NCBI GenBank assembly: GCA_003576705.1
Contig: QOZS01000053.1
Coordinates: 1-36,882 of the forward strand
Direction of reading: 5' to 3'
Origin: Desertibaculum subflavum
GTDB taxonomy: Bacteria > Pseudomonadota > Alphaproteobacteria > Ferrovibrionales > Ferrovibrionaceae
Length of the DNA: 36,882 nt
Shown: piece by piece, positions 8,911 to 16,607 of the stretch
Position numbering within the stretch: position 1 is the first letter of the stretch
How the letters are laid out: every line of letters starts with the position of its first letter
Translations under genes and position numbers: made by a program
Notes under the pieces: generated by a model
The model's database searches: none
Seen by the model: only the letters and a program-made list of their open reading frames with translations
Told to the model about the DNA's origin: nothing

Positions 8911-8925
8911 CTAACGCGGGGTTAA
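8911..8925 (-). promoter_or_regulatory. Degenerate CtrA-type box upstream of 7447-8859
   Basis: The minus strand reads TTAA-CCCCGCG-TTAG: one perfect half, exact 7-base spacing and one mismatch in the second half. Its distance to the GTG start (52-66 bases) matches the perfect box of cassette 1. Confidence 0.5.
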
Positions 8926-9311
8926 TCTAGGGCGGCAATCGGCGCGAAATGGTCGGCCAGGCGCCGAACATGGCGATCGTTGTGCAGCAACTCGGTCGAG
9001 TTGATGCCCATCTGGTCGAGCAAACTGCGCAAGAACTGCCTTGTGGCGCGGCGCCAGCGCCCGCCATTGAGGTGCTCCAAGGTGTCCCGCCAGGCGTGTT
9101 GGTCGTCGACGTCTCGAACACGATGTCGCCCGGGCTCGAGCGCGCACGGGTGAAGCGCACCGCCTCGAAGCCGTCGAGCTTGAGGAACATGGGGGCGACG
9201 TCGGTCGCCTCGGCCTCCGCCTCGCACAGGCACTCGATCAGCCAGCGACCCTCGCGAAGTGCCGCCACCTCGTAGTGGACCTGTCGGTTCGGTACTGCCT
9301 TCTGCAGCTGG
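8926..9311 (-). pseudogene. Decayed third copy of the unrecognised gene
   Basis: Reading the minus strand from 9311, the sequence matches the N-terminal ~150 residues of 4406-5815: 'LQKAVPNRQ', 'EVAALREGRWLIECL', 'MFLKLDG', 'SSPGDIVFET'. It is broken three ways. The TTG start has become CAG; after 'IVFET' about 20 residues are missing and the frame shifts before 'DDQHAWRDTLEHLNGGR'; and the sequence ends at a stop near 8928, losing the last two thirds. It is closer to copy 1 than to copy 2. It abuts the promoter of 7447-8859, consistent with a former third tandem copy. Coding is not expected. Confidence 0.78.
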
Positions 9312-9355
9312 GCGTCTGTCCGTCCCTGAATGAAGCAGGGGGTAGGGGTGGGGGC

Positions 9356-9370
9356 TCAAATGGGGGTTAA
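9356..9370 (-). promoter_or_regulatory. Decayed CtrA-type box of the pseudogene
   Basis: The plus strand reads TCAA-ATGGGGG-TTAA, one base away from the perfect box before 4406-5815 and in the same position relative to the start. The flanking 60 bases also match that promoter, so the promoter was duplicated with the gene. Confidence 0.5.
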
Positions 9371-9411
9371 CCCTCGGGCCACTGGGTCCTACCGGATCGA
9401 CCGCGAGCGAC

Positions 9412-9444
9412 GCGGCCCGCCCCGATCGACCGGGGGCGGGCCGC
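9412..9444 (-). terminator. Hairpin after the ABC-transporter operon
   Basis: A perfect 12-bp stem GCGGCCCGCCCC/GGGGCGGGCCGC with a 9-base loop starts 8 bases after the stop of the solute-binding protein gene, the last gene of a minus-strand operon. No U-tract follows, so it may be a weak intrinsic terminator or an RNA-stabilising end. Confidence 0.6.
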
Positions 9445-9451
9445 GCTGCCA

Positions 9452-10609
9452 TCAGGCTGCCAGAAACTCGTTCCACTTCTCCGTGTAGTACTCCTGGTTC
9501 TTGGGCCGGGTGTTCCAGGCCAGCACATTGCGCGTCCGCTCGTCGATCGAGCCACCCTCGCGGGCGCCGCCGCCATACCAATCGTGAACCTGCTCGGCGC
9601 TCAGGTACTTGCGATAGCTCTCGACGGGCGAGAAGAACCCGAGCTTCGACTGCTCGGCGCCGGCATAGCCTTCGAGCCAGAAGTTGAGCCACTCATAGGC
9701 GAGATCGGTGTTCTTGCAGGTATGCGAGATGCAGCTGCCGACGGTCCAGGCGCGATAGCCTTCCTTGGCAACCGCGTACTTGCAGGGCACGCCCTTCTTG
9801 CGCACCTCGACGACGGTCGGCCACCAGGCATCGGCGATCCACACCTCGCCGGAGGCCATGAGGTTGACCAGCTCGCCGAAAGCCTTCCACAAGGCGCGGA
9901 AATGGCCTTCCTTCTTCTTCTCCTTCAGGAAGTCCACGACCGTGTCGACTTCCTTCTCCGTCAGATTGGCGACATCGGCCGGATTGATCAGGCCGAGCGC
10001 CTTCATGCCGAGCGCGGCGTCCAGCATGCCGAGCCAGTCGATGCCGTAGATCGAGACCTTGCCGCGCCATTTCGGGTTGAACAGCTCGCCCCAGGAGAGG
10101 GAGTTGTTCTCAGCCGGCACCTTCTCGGGATTGTAGCCGATCGAATCGAGCTGATACATGTACGGGACGAATTTCACCTGCGTCCGTGCCTGGTCGACAT
10201 ACATGATGCGGCCGGGATTGTCGCCGAAGCCATAGGTCAGGTCCGGCGCCGCGCGACCGTCGCGCAGCAGCGGATGCAGCGTGTTCCAGTTGGGCAGGCG
10301 CTTGGTGTCGATCGGCACGATCAGCTTTTCTTCCCAGGCGTGCTTCATGAAGGCGGCGTCGGTCTCCAGCGTGTCGACCGGCGCGGTGCGGATGCGATCG
10401 ACGCGGGCCTGCGACGACGCATTGACCCATGGCTTGATGGTGCAGCCGGTGCGCTTCTGGAACTCGTTCACGATCGGATCGCGCAGGTTGTAGGTCGCCC
10501 CTACGACATAGAGCTCCTTGCCCTGGGCAAAGACCGGCATCGGCGGGGCGGCGAGCGCGGTCATTCCGGCGGCGCCGGTGCGCAGCAAGTCACGACGATT
10601 CATCAACAT
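9452..10609 (-). CDS. ABC transporter periplasmic solute-binding protein
   Basis: 385 residues of the polyamine/opine/iron-type extracellular solute-binding family (PotD-like fold). The N-terminus carries a Tat-type signal, 'NRRDLLRTGAAG' followed by a hydrophobic stretch and 'PVFAQG', so it is probably exported folded. Typical family segments are 'FVPYMYQLDSIGYNP' (~150-165), 'LSWGELFNPKWRGKVSI' (~172-190) and 'IADAWWPTVVEV' (~265-275), the last on the binding-cleft side. ATG 10609 has AAGGAG 8 bases upstream; a second ATG two codons on is possible. It is the last gene of a seven-gene operon with both permeases and the ATPase immediately upstream. The substrate is not readable from sequence; the enzymes in the operon suggest a nitrogen-containing small molecule. 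Confidence 0.9.
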   Translation of the reverse strand: MLMNRRDLLRTGAAGMTALAAPPMPVFAQGKELYVVGATYNLRDPIVNEFQKRTGCTIKPWVNASSQARVDRIRTAPVDTLETDAAFMKHAWEEKLIVPIDTKRLPNWNTLHPLLRDGRAAPDLTYGFGDNPGRIMYVDQARTQVKFVPYMYQLDSIGYNPEKVPAENNSLSWGELFNPKWRGKVSIYGIDWLGMLDAALGMKALGLINPADVANLTEKEVDTVVDFLKEKKKEGHFRALWKAFGELVNLMASGEVWIADAWWPTVVEVRKKGVPCKYAVAKEGYRAWTVGSCISHTCKNTDLAYEWLNFWLEGYAGAEQSKLGFFSPVESYRKYLSAEQVHDWYGGGAREGGSIDERTRNVLAWNTRPKNQEYYTEKWNEFLAA

Positions 10610-10648
10610 CTGTGCCTCTCCTTCGTTATGTCTGGGACCGGCGCGAGG

Positions 10649-11476
10649 TCATCGCACGGATCCACGTGTCAGACGTCGGACCAACAGGATGAGCATGGCC
10701 GAGCAGCCGACGGCCAGAAGCGAGAAGAACGTCGTCGCCGTGCCGATCGCATAGAGCGTCGGCGTCAGCTGACGATCGAATTGCGCCAGCACCGATAGCG
10801 GCAGGGTCAGGTTGATGCCGGTGGTGAACAGGCTGCGCGCGAACTCGTCGTAGGACAAAGTGAAGCCGAACAGCGCGGCGCCGATGATGCCGGGCAGCAC
10901 GAGGGGGAAGGTGACGCGGCGGAATGCCGTCCAACGGTTGGCGCCGAGGGTCAGTGCCGCTTCCTCCAGCTTGCGGTCGAAGCGGTTGAACACTGCGAGC
11001 AGGGTCAGGAAGCCGAACGGCAAGGTCCAGGCGACGTGCACCAGATAGGCGGATGTCCACAGCGAGAGCTGCCAGTCCATTATGCGGGCGACGATGGCGA
11101 CGCCGAACCCCACCAGCAGGCCCGGCGCCATGATGCCGAGCAGGATCAGGTAGAAGAAGATGTTGTAGCCGCGGAAACGCGCCCGCATCGCCTGCACGGC
11201 GGCGAGCGCCAGCACGGCGGTGGTCACCGAGCAGGCAAGCGCCAGCGCGAGCGAGCGGCCGATCGGCGGCTTGAAGTCGCTGAGCGCGGAGGCAAACAGC
11301 AGTTCCCGGTACCAGTGCAGCGAGACGCTGTTCATCGGGAACGTCGTGCCACCATCCGGCCCGCTGAAGGACAGCACGCTGAGCGTGAGAATGGGCAGCC
11401 ATTGATAGGCGAGAAAGCCGATCGTCACCGCGCCCAAGATCCATTTGGTCAGTCGGGCGCGGGTCTGCCAGTGCAT
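10649..11476 (-). CDS. ABC transporter permease (PotC-like)
   Basis: 275 residues with about six membrane helices: one near residues 13-33, then the binding-protein-dependent permease domain (~65-260). The 'EAALTLGANRWTAFRRVTFP' segment (~172-190) is the EAA loop that docks on the ATPase. ATG 11476 starts 3 bases after the stop of the other permease (11480-12343), indicating translational coupling. The C-terminal end is short and basic, as is usual. With its partner it should form the membrane channel of the importer. Assignment to the PotC subgroup rests on gene order and helix count and does not imply spermidine as substrate. Confidence 0.9.
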   Translation of the reverse strand: MHWQTRARLTKWILGAVTIGFLAYQWLPILTLSVLSFSGPDGGTTFPMNSVSLHWYRELLFASALSDFKPPIGRSLALALACSVTTAVLALAAVQAMRARFRGYNIFFYLILLGIMAPGLLVGFGVAIVARIMDWQLSLWTSAYLVHVAWTLPFGFLTLLAVFNRFDRKLEEAALTLGANRWTAFRRVTFPLVLPGIIGAALFGFTLSYDEFARSLFTTGINLTLPLSVLAQFDRQLTPTLYAIGTATTFFSLLAVGCSAMLILLVRRLTRGSVR

Positions 11477-11479
11477 GGC

Positions 11480-12343
11480 CTACTCCCCCAGCCGGCGTAT
11501 ATCGACCACGCGCAACGCAACGACGACGCCGACCAGCATCGACAGCATGAGCATGACGCCGACCACGGCGGCATAGCGGAGCTGTCCGCTGTCATAGAAC
11601 AGCAGAACCAGATTCCCGAGCAATGCCTGCTTGTTGCCGCCGATCGCGGCGACGGTGGCGAAGTCCGCCATCACGTTGAGGAATACCAGCACCTGACCGA
11701 TGATCACGCCGGGCAGGGTGAGCGGAAACACGATGCGCCAGAATACGACGATCGGCGGCGCCTTCAGGCACATCGCCGCCTCGCGGAGCTGGTTCGGCAC
11801 GTTGCGCAGCATGTAGACGACCGGCCCCGCCGCCAGCAGCGTGTAGAGCGACACCTGCGCCATGCTGATTCCGGTGCGGGAATACAGGAAGATTTCGACC
11901 GGCGCGTCGGTGAGACCAAGGAACATCAGGGCCTGGTTGATCACCCCGTTGACGCCGAGAAATGGAATCCAGGCGATCGAACGGATCACGGCGCTGGTCC
12001 AGAACGGAATCACCAGGATCAGGAACAGCGTCAGCCTGACACTGTTGCGCGTCACCATCACCGCCAGGAAATAGGCGATGCAATAGCCAAGCACGCCGGT
12101 GATGGCCATTATCTTGGCGGCCTGCAGCGCGGTTTCGCCGATCAGCCCGACATAGGTCTCGTTGCGAAAGAACCGCGCATAGTTGTCGAGGACCAGGTGA
12201 TTTTCCCAGGTGAAGCGTCGGCCGCCCCAGAACGAGACCCAGAGGATGAGCATCGAGGGCACCACGACCGCGGCGGTCATCCACAACGCGGCCGGCAGCG
12301 CGAGCAGATAGGCGGCAGGCGATCGCTCGCGAATGGTGCTCAT
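11480..12343 (-). CDS. ABC transporter permease (PotB-like)
   Basis: 287 residues, six predicted membrane helices. The first (~12-34) is followed by a periplasmic loop with 'LVLDNYARFF', typical of PotB/opine permeases. The EAA-type loop 'LREAAMCLKAPPIVVFWRIV' lies near ~182-201; its sequence is less canonical than that of the partner. ATG 12343 overlaps the stop of the ATPase gene by four bases (ATGA). The gene is third from the end of the operon and should pair with 10649-11476 as a heterodimeric channel. Confidence 0.9.
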   Translation of the reverse strand: MSTIRERSPAAYLLALPAALWMTAAVVVPSMLILWVSFWGGRRFTWENHLVLDNYARFFRNETYVGLIGETALQAAKIMAITGVLGYCIAYFLAVMVTRNSVRLTLFLILVIPFWTSAVIRSIAWIPFLGVNGVINQALMFLGLTDAPVEIFLYSRTGISMAQVSLYTLLAAGPVVYMLRNVPNQLREAAMCLKAPPIVVFWRIVFPLTLPGVIIGQVLVFLNVMADFATVAAIGGNKQALLGNLVLLFYDSGQLRYAAVVGVMLMLSMLVGVVVALRVVDIRRLGE

Positions 12344-13449
12344 GCCGGGCCGCCGGGTTGCGTATGCAGGACGGTATCGCCGACCCGCCAGCTGAGCTCG
12401 GTCGTCGCGCCGACCGTGGTCCGCGCCGGCTCGGCACCGAACTGATCGATCTTGAGCTGCTGGCCCGACGGCAGGCGCAGCACGTAGCGACGCAGCGAGC
12501 CGAAGAACTCGATCGCCTCGCAGGTCCCGGCGAGCTGATTTTCGGCCGCGGTCGGGCCGAACTTCAGATGCTCCGCCCTGACCGAGACGGTGGCGCGCTG
12601 CCCGACGGCCGGCGCCGGCATGCCGTCCAGCGACGCGTGCACAGGGCCGGACTTGGTGTTGAGCGTCAGCGTGCTGCCCTGCACGCCCTCCACCGTTCCC
12701 TCGAACACGTTGTTGCCCTGGATGAAGCCCGCGACGAAGGGGGTGCGCGGTCGCGACAGGATCTCATCGGGCGTGCCCTGCTGTTCGATCCGGGCATGGT
12801 TCATCACCACCACGCGGTCGCCGAGCGAGAAGGCCTCGTTCTGGTCATGCGTGACCCAGATGAAGGAGATGCCGAGCTGGCGCTGCACCTGCTTCAGCTC
12901 CAGCATCACGGTCTCGCGCAGGCTGTAGTCGAGCGAGCCGATGGGCTCGTCGAGCAGCAGGATGCGCGGGCTGGTGATCAGCGCCCGGGCGAGCGCCACG
13001 CGCTGGCGCTGGCCGCCGGACAGCGTCGCGGGCTTCCGCTCGGCAAGATGGGCAATCTCGAAGCTCTGCAGGACCTCCTGCACCCGCGGGCCGATCCTCG
13101 CCTTCGGCCATTTCAGCATCTCCAGGCCGAAGCCGACCTGGCGCGCGATCGTCATATGCGGAAACAGCGCGAAATCCTGAAACATCATCGAGATGTCGCG
13201 CCGCCATGGCGGCAGATCGGCGACGCTCTTCCCGGCGATGAGGATATCGCCGGAATCGATGGCCTCGAGACCCGCCACGGAGCGCAGCGTCGTCGTCTTG
13301 CCGCAGCCGGACGGGCCGAGCAGGCAGACGAACTGCCCGCGGCTCACGCTGAGCGAGACGTCGTTCACGGCGACGAAATCGCCGTACAGCTTGCGGATAC
13401 TGCGGATCTCCAGATCGAGAGGCGCGGCGGCCGCTTCGGTTCCGTTCAT
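12340..13449 (-). CDS. ABC transporter ATP-binding protein (PotA-like)
   Basis: 369 residues. Walker A 'GPSGCGKT' at 45-52, Q-loop in 'MMFQDFALFPHM' (~88-99), signature 'LSGGQRQR' at 143-150, Walker B 'ILLLDEP' at 163-169, and H-loop 'WVTHD'. The D-loop reads 'IGSLDYSLR' rather than the common 'LSALDAKLR', a mild departure. The C-terminal ~100 residues form the TOBE-type regulatory region expected in this subfamily. ATG 13449 overlaps the preceding flavoprotein stop by four bases. It powers uptake by the two permeases downstream. Confidence 0.93.
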   Translation of the reverse strand: MNGTEAAAAPLDLEIRSIRKLYGDFVAVNDVSLSVSRGQFVCLLGPSGCGKTTTLRSVAGLEAIDSGDILIAGKSVADLPPWRRDISMMFQDFALFPHMTIARQVGFGLEMLKWPKARIGPRVQEVLQSFEIAHLAERKPATLSGGQRQRVALARALITSPRILLLDEPIGSLDYSLRETVMLELKQVQRQLGISFIWVTHDQNEAFSLGDRVVVMNHARIEQQGTPDEILSRPRTPFVAGFIQGNNVFEGTVEGVQGSTLTLNTKSGPVHASLDGMPAPAVGQRATVSVRAEHLKFGPTAAENQLAGTCEAIEFFGSLRRYVLRLPSGQQLKIDQFGAEPARTTVGATTELSWRVGDTVLHTQPGGPA

Positions 13450-14846
13450 TGTGACGCGACCATCCTTGCCGCATTCATGCCGGCGATGCGGCCGAGCACC
13501 GTCGCCGTCAGCAGGCCGTTCCCGGAAAGATAGCCCCAGCGCGACGGCCCTGACAGGCCGCGCGCCGCACCGCCGCCGGCCAGCAGGTTCGGCAGCGGTC
13601 GGCCGTCCGGCCGCAACACCCGCGCCTCGGCATCGATCACCAGCCCGCCCTGGGTGTGAAACAGCGCCCCGGTCACTTTCACGGCCAGGAACGGTGCGCG
13701 AAGCGGCGCCTTGCCGGCGAAGTTGCGACCGAAGCGATCGCTGCCGCCGGCGGCGCGCAATGCCTCCGCCTCGGCCACCGTTCGCGCCAGCGCGTCCGGC
13801 GGAACGCCGATCTGCTCGGCCAGCGCCTCGATGCTCGCCGCCTGACGGACACCGCCGAGCGCCTTCACCTCGCGGTAGTCGGTGAAGTCGAGCGCCAGCT
13901 CTTCTCTCTGCCCGTCGTAGATGTTCCAGGCGATGCGGCCCGGCTGGCTCACCACGTCCACCGCCTGCTCGGAATAGCCGCGCACCTCGTTCGAGAACCG
14001 CTCGCCCCGCGCGTTGACCTGGATGCCGCCCTCGGTCAGCAGCGCCCAGACAATCGGGTTGCCGTGCGGATGCGCGACGGCGCCATGCCCCTGATAGGAG
14101 CCCATATCGGCAACGGTGGCGCCCAGCGCCAGGCCCCAGCGCACGGCTTCGCCGGTATTGCCGACATGACCCTGATAATCCGCGTCGGCGATCTCGGGAA
14201 TGTATTCGCGCACCATGGCGCGGTTGCCGCCGAAACCGTTGCAGGCCAGGACCAGTGCCTCGCAGCCGAGCGGCTCCTCGGCCCCATCCGGCCGCTGGAT
14301 GGAGACACCGGCAATCCGGCCATCCTCATGCGCGAAGAGATCCGTCACCAGCGCATTCGTGACAATGTCGATTCCCGACCGCTCCGCCGCGGCGAGCAGC
14401 GCGGCCTCGAGCTCGACCCCCGTGCGGTTCGGCGTCCCGTGCATGCGAAACTGCGTGTGGCCGGGATAGAGAAAGCCCTCGACCAGCCGGAAGGCAACGC
14501 CATGCCGCTCGGCCAGCCAGTCGATCGTGGGGCCGGAGGCGCGCGCCACCGCCATTGCCATCGCCTTGTCGAGCTGGCCCTTCGCCTTGGCGATGATGTC
14601 GGCGGCGAACTGCTCCGGCGAATCATCGATACCGAGCGATTTCTGCAGGTTCGTAAGTGCCGCGGGGATCAGACCGGTCGACAGCGCCGTGCTGCCGCTT
14701 GGCCGATCGTCGCGTTCCAGCACGATGACCTCCGCTCCCGCCTCCTTTGCCGCCAGCGCGGCGCAGAGCCCGCAGGCGCCGGCACCGATCACCACGACCG
14801 GGACGGTGGTAGGGAATGCCGCACCTTTCGCGGCGCGGATTCCCAC
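13446..14846 (-). CDS. FAD-dependent oxidoreductase, fumarate-reductase/TcuA-like
   Basis: 466 residues of the FAD_binding_2 family (fumarate reductase, tricarballylate dehydrogenase, 3-ketosteroid dehydrogenase). A dinucleotide fold at the N-terminus has 'VVVIGAGACGLCAALAAKEAG' (~15-35) and an acidic strand end 'VIVLERD'. The cap-domain stretch 'NEVRGYSEQAVDVV' (~285-298) and C-terminal 'SGNGLLTATVLGRIAG' (~442-457) close the FAD site. No Tat or Sec signal is seen, so it is probably cytoplasmic. It should oxidise a saturated acid or reduce an unsaturated one; the direction is unknown. GTG 14846 lies 3 bases after the upstream lyase stop, so the two are coupled. Substrate unknown. Confidence 0.85.
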   Translation of the reverse strand: MGIRAAKGAAFPTTVPVVVIGAGACGLCAALAAKEAGAEVIVLERDDRPSGSTALSTGLIPAALTNLQKSLGIDDSPEQFAADIIAKAKGQLDKAMAMAVARASGPTIDWLAERHGVAFRLVEGFLYPGHTQFRMHGTPNRTGVELEAALLAAAERSGIDIVTNALVTDLFAHEDGRIAGVSIQRPDGAEEPLGCEALVLACNGFGGNRAMVREYIPEIADADYQGHVGNTGEAVRWGLALGATVADMGSYQGHGAVAHPHGNPIVWALLTEGGIQVNARGERFSNEVRGYSEQAVDVVSQPGRIAWNIYDGQREELALDFTDYREVKALGGVRQAASIEALAEQIGVPPDALARTVAEAEALRAAGGSDRFGRNFAGKAPLRAPFLAVKVTGALFHTQGGLVIDAEARVLRPDGRPLPNLLAGGGAARGLSGPSRWGYLSGNGLLTATVLGRIAGMNAARMVASQ

Positions 14847-14849
14847 GGG

Positions 14850-15800
14850 TCAGGTCCGCCGCGTGGTTGCCGCGGCGGGCATGTGCCCGACGGTGCCCTG
14901 GTATTTCTCCATCTCCTCCGCCGGCATGAACTGCTCCTCGAGCGCGCGGATCTCATCGAAGCCGGCGAAGGCGTGCAGGTTGCCGAGCGGGTGGCGCTTC
15001 AGGTTCTCGCTGAACTCCGCCTCCACGCCGGTGCCGCGCTCCTTCAGCGCAATGGCGAAGTCGTACATCGCCGTCGCCGTCACCCGCAGCAGCGCGCCGG
15101 GCAGGATGCAGATCGCGATGCCGAGCTGGTTCAGCTCCGCCTCGGAAAAGCGCGGCGAGATGCCGGTCATGTTGTAGAAGACGGGCCCCCTCACCTCGCG
15201 GCAGACGCGCTCGACCTCGGCGACACTGGTCGGCCCCTCGACGAAAGCGAGGTCGGCACCGGCAGCCAGATAGGCATTGGCGCGCTCGATCGCGTCGTCG
15301 AGCGAGCCGCCGACCGCGCCCCGCGCATCGGTTCGTGCGATCAGCACGAAATCCGGGTCATGATCGCGCCGCACCTTGTCGGCCGCGCGGATCTTGCCGA
15401 CCGCCTCTTCGATATCGATGACGCGCCGGCCGGCCACATGACCGCAGCGCTTCGGCATCACCTGGTCCTCCAGGTGAATGCCGGCGACGCCGGTCTGGAT
15501 GTACTCCCGCACCGTGCGGATGACGTTGATGGCGTTGCCATAGCCGTTGTCGGCATCGGCGATCACCGGCACCTTCACCGCATTGGCGATATAACGGGCA
15601 TTGAGCTGCATCTCGCCCATGGTCGCCAAACCTGCATCAGGCATGCCAAGCAGCGAGAGCGAGGTGCCGTAACCGGTCATGTAGATGGCCGGGAAGCCGA
15701 CGGTGTCGAGCACCTTGGCGCTGAGCGCGTTGTAGCAACCGGGCGCCATGACCGTCTTGCCCTGCTTCAGCAGGTCGCGGAGCTGAGCTGTTGCCCGCAT
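14850..15800 (-). CDS. Isocitrate lyase/PEP mutase superfamily lyase
   Basis: 316 residues of the ICL/PEPM superfamily: an (alpha/beta)8 barrel using Mg2+ to cleave or form bonds next to a carboxylate. Metal-site residues sit in 'DADNGYGN' (~82-89) and 'LEDQ' (~110-113), and 'PKRCGH' (116-121) supplies the catalytic-loop cysteine C119 typical of true C-C lyases (isocitrate, 2-methylisocitrate, 2,3-dimethylmalate lyase) rather than phosphonomutases. ATG 15800 has a strong GGGAGGAAA ribosome site. It is the second gene of the operon. A 2,3-dimethylmalate- or methylisocitrate-like substrate would fit; an exact one cannot be assigned. Confidence 0.85.
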   Translation of the reverse strand: MRATAQLRDLLKQGKTVMAPGCYNALSAKVLDTVGFPAIYMTGYGTSLSLLGMPDAGLATMGEMQLNARYIANAVKVPVIADADNGYGNAINVIRTVREYIQTGVAGIHLEDQVMPKRCGHVAGRRVIDIEEAVGKIRAADKVRRDHDPDFVLIARTDARGAVGGSLDDAIERANAYLAAGADLAFVEGPTSVAEVERVCREVRGPVFYNMTGISPRFSEAELNQLGIAICILPGALLRVTATAMYDFAIALKERGTGVEAEFSENLKRHPLGNLHAFAGFDEIRALEEQFMPAEEMEKYQGTVGHMPAAATTRRT

Positions 15801-15849
15801 TCTTGTTTCCTCCCGTGCACGAAACGCTTGAAAGGGCCGGCGACGCCGT

Positions 15850-16524
15850 TCAGTTGGCCGGCTGGTAGTTGCGCAGATAGGTCAGCACGTCGCTGACCGG
15901 CAGGATGTCGGCATACTTGATCGCCATGTCGTAGAGATTGGCGAAGTGCGGGCTCTCGTGCTTGTCGGCCACGCATTCCTCCGGGACGATGGTGCGATAG
16001 CTGTGCGACAGGCTGTCGACCACCGTGGCGCGGACGCAGCCCGAGGTCGACCCGCCGGTGACGATCAGCGTATCGCAGCGATGGAAGGTGAGCAGCGAGG
16101 CGAGGTTGGTCTCGTGGAACGCCGAGGCCATGCGCTTGTTGATGATGATGTCGCGCTTGCTGTCGATCTTCAGCCGGTCGTCGAATTCCGAGCGGCGCGA
16201 GCCGACCTTGATGTTCTGCAGCGAATCCGGCGTGTCGGTGCGGGTGCCCCAGATGCCGCAATCCTCGCCCGAATCCATATAGGCGACATAGGTCCAGACC
16301 ACCGGCAGACGTTTCGACCGGGCGATTTCCGCCATCTCGTTGACGTAGTCCATCTGCTTGGGGTCGGTCTCGTAGGCGGTGACGAACTCACCGACCGACG
16401 TATAGGCCTTCTGCAGGTCGATATTGACGATGGCGGGCTTCCGCCCGAAGCCGAAGCGCGGGCGCGTCGGCCGCGCCTTGATCTCGGCGTAGAGCTGCCG
16501 CGCGGATTTGTCGGAGAGTTCCAT
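15850..16524 (-). CDS. Isochorismatase-family (cysteine) amidohydrolase
   Basis: 224 residues with the isochorismatase/nicotinamidase fold. The Asp-Lys-Cys triad is visible as D36 ('NIDLQKAY'), K130 ('IINKRMASAF') and C163 ('TSGCVRAT'). Relatives are N-carbamoylsarcosine amidase, maleamate amidase, biuret hydrolase and ureidoacrylate hydrolase, all of which cut C-N bonds in small acids; real isochorismatases lack the Cys, so an amidase is likely. ATG 16524 is preceded by GGGAG with a 9-base spacer. It is the first gene of the minus-strand operon and diverges from a PuuE-like gene across 83 bases, suggesting shared control. Confidence 0.87.
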   Translation of the reverse strand: MELSDKSARQLYAEIKARPTRPRFGFGRKPAIVNIDLQKAYTSVGEFVTAYETDPKQMDYVNEMAEIARSKRLPVVWTYVAYMDSGEDCGIWGTRTDTPDSLQNIKVGSRRSEFDDRLKIDSKRDIIINKRMASAFHETNLASLLTFHRCDTLIVTGGSTSGCVRATVVDSLSHSYRTIVPEECVADKHESPHFANLYDMAIKYADILPVSDVLTYLRNYQPAN

Positions 16525-16543
16525 GCGCGTTTTCTCCCGTCGC

Positions 16544-16571
16544 TTAAGTCGGCCTAAGATCTGTCTATACT
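16544..16571 (+). promoter_or_regulatory. Candidate promoter of the deacetylase-like pair
   Basis: TTAAGT (16544-16549), 16-base spacer, TATACT (16566-16571), 36 bases before the ATG 16608 start. The -10 element is good, the -35 weak. It lies in the short divergent region, which must also hold the promoter of the seven-gene minus-strand operon. Confidence 0.4.
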
Positions 16572-16607
16572 AACCAAGAATCAGTCCGGCAAAAGCGAGG
16601 AAGAACG

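Noticed and set aside
9452..13449. Naming the importer potABCD
   Set aside because: The family covers polyamines, opines, iron and other solutes; nothing in the sequence fixes the substrate.
16544..16558. TTAA-GTCGGCC-TAAG as another CtrA box
   Set aside because: Second half matches poorly, and the site is better explained as part of a sigma-70 type promoter before a catabolic gene.
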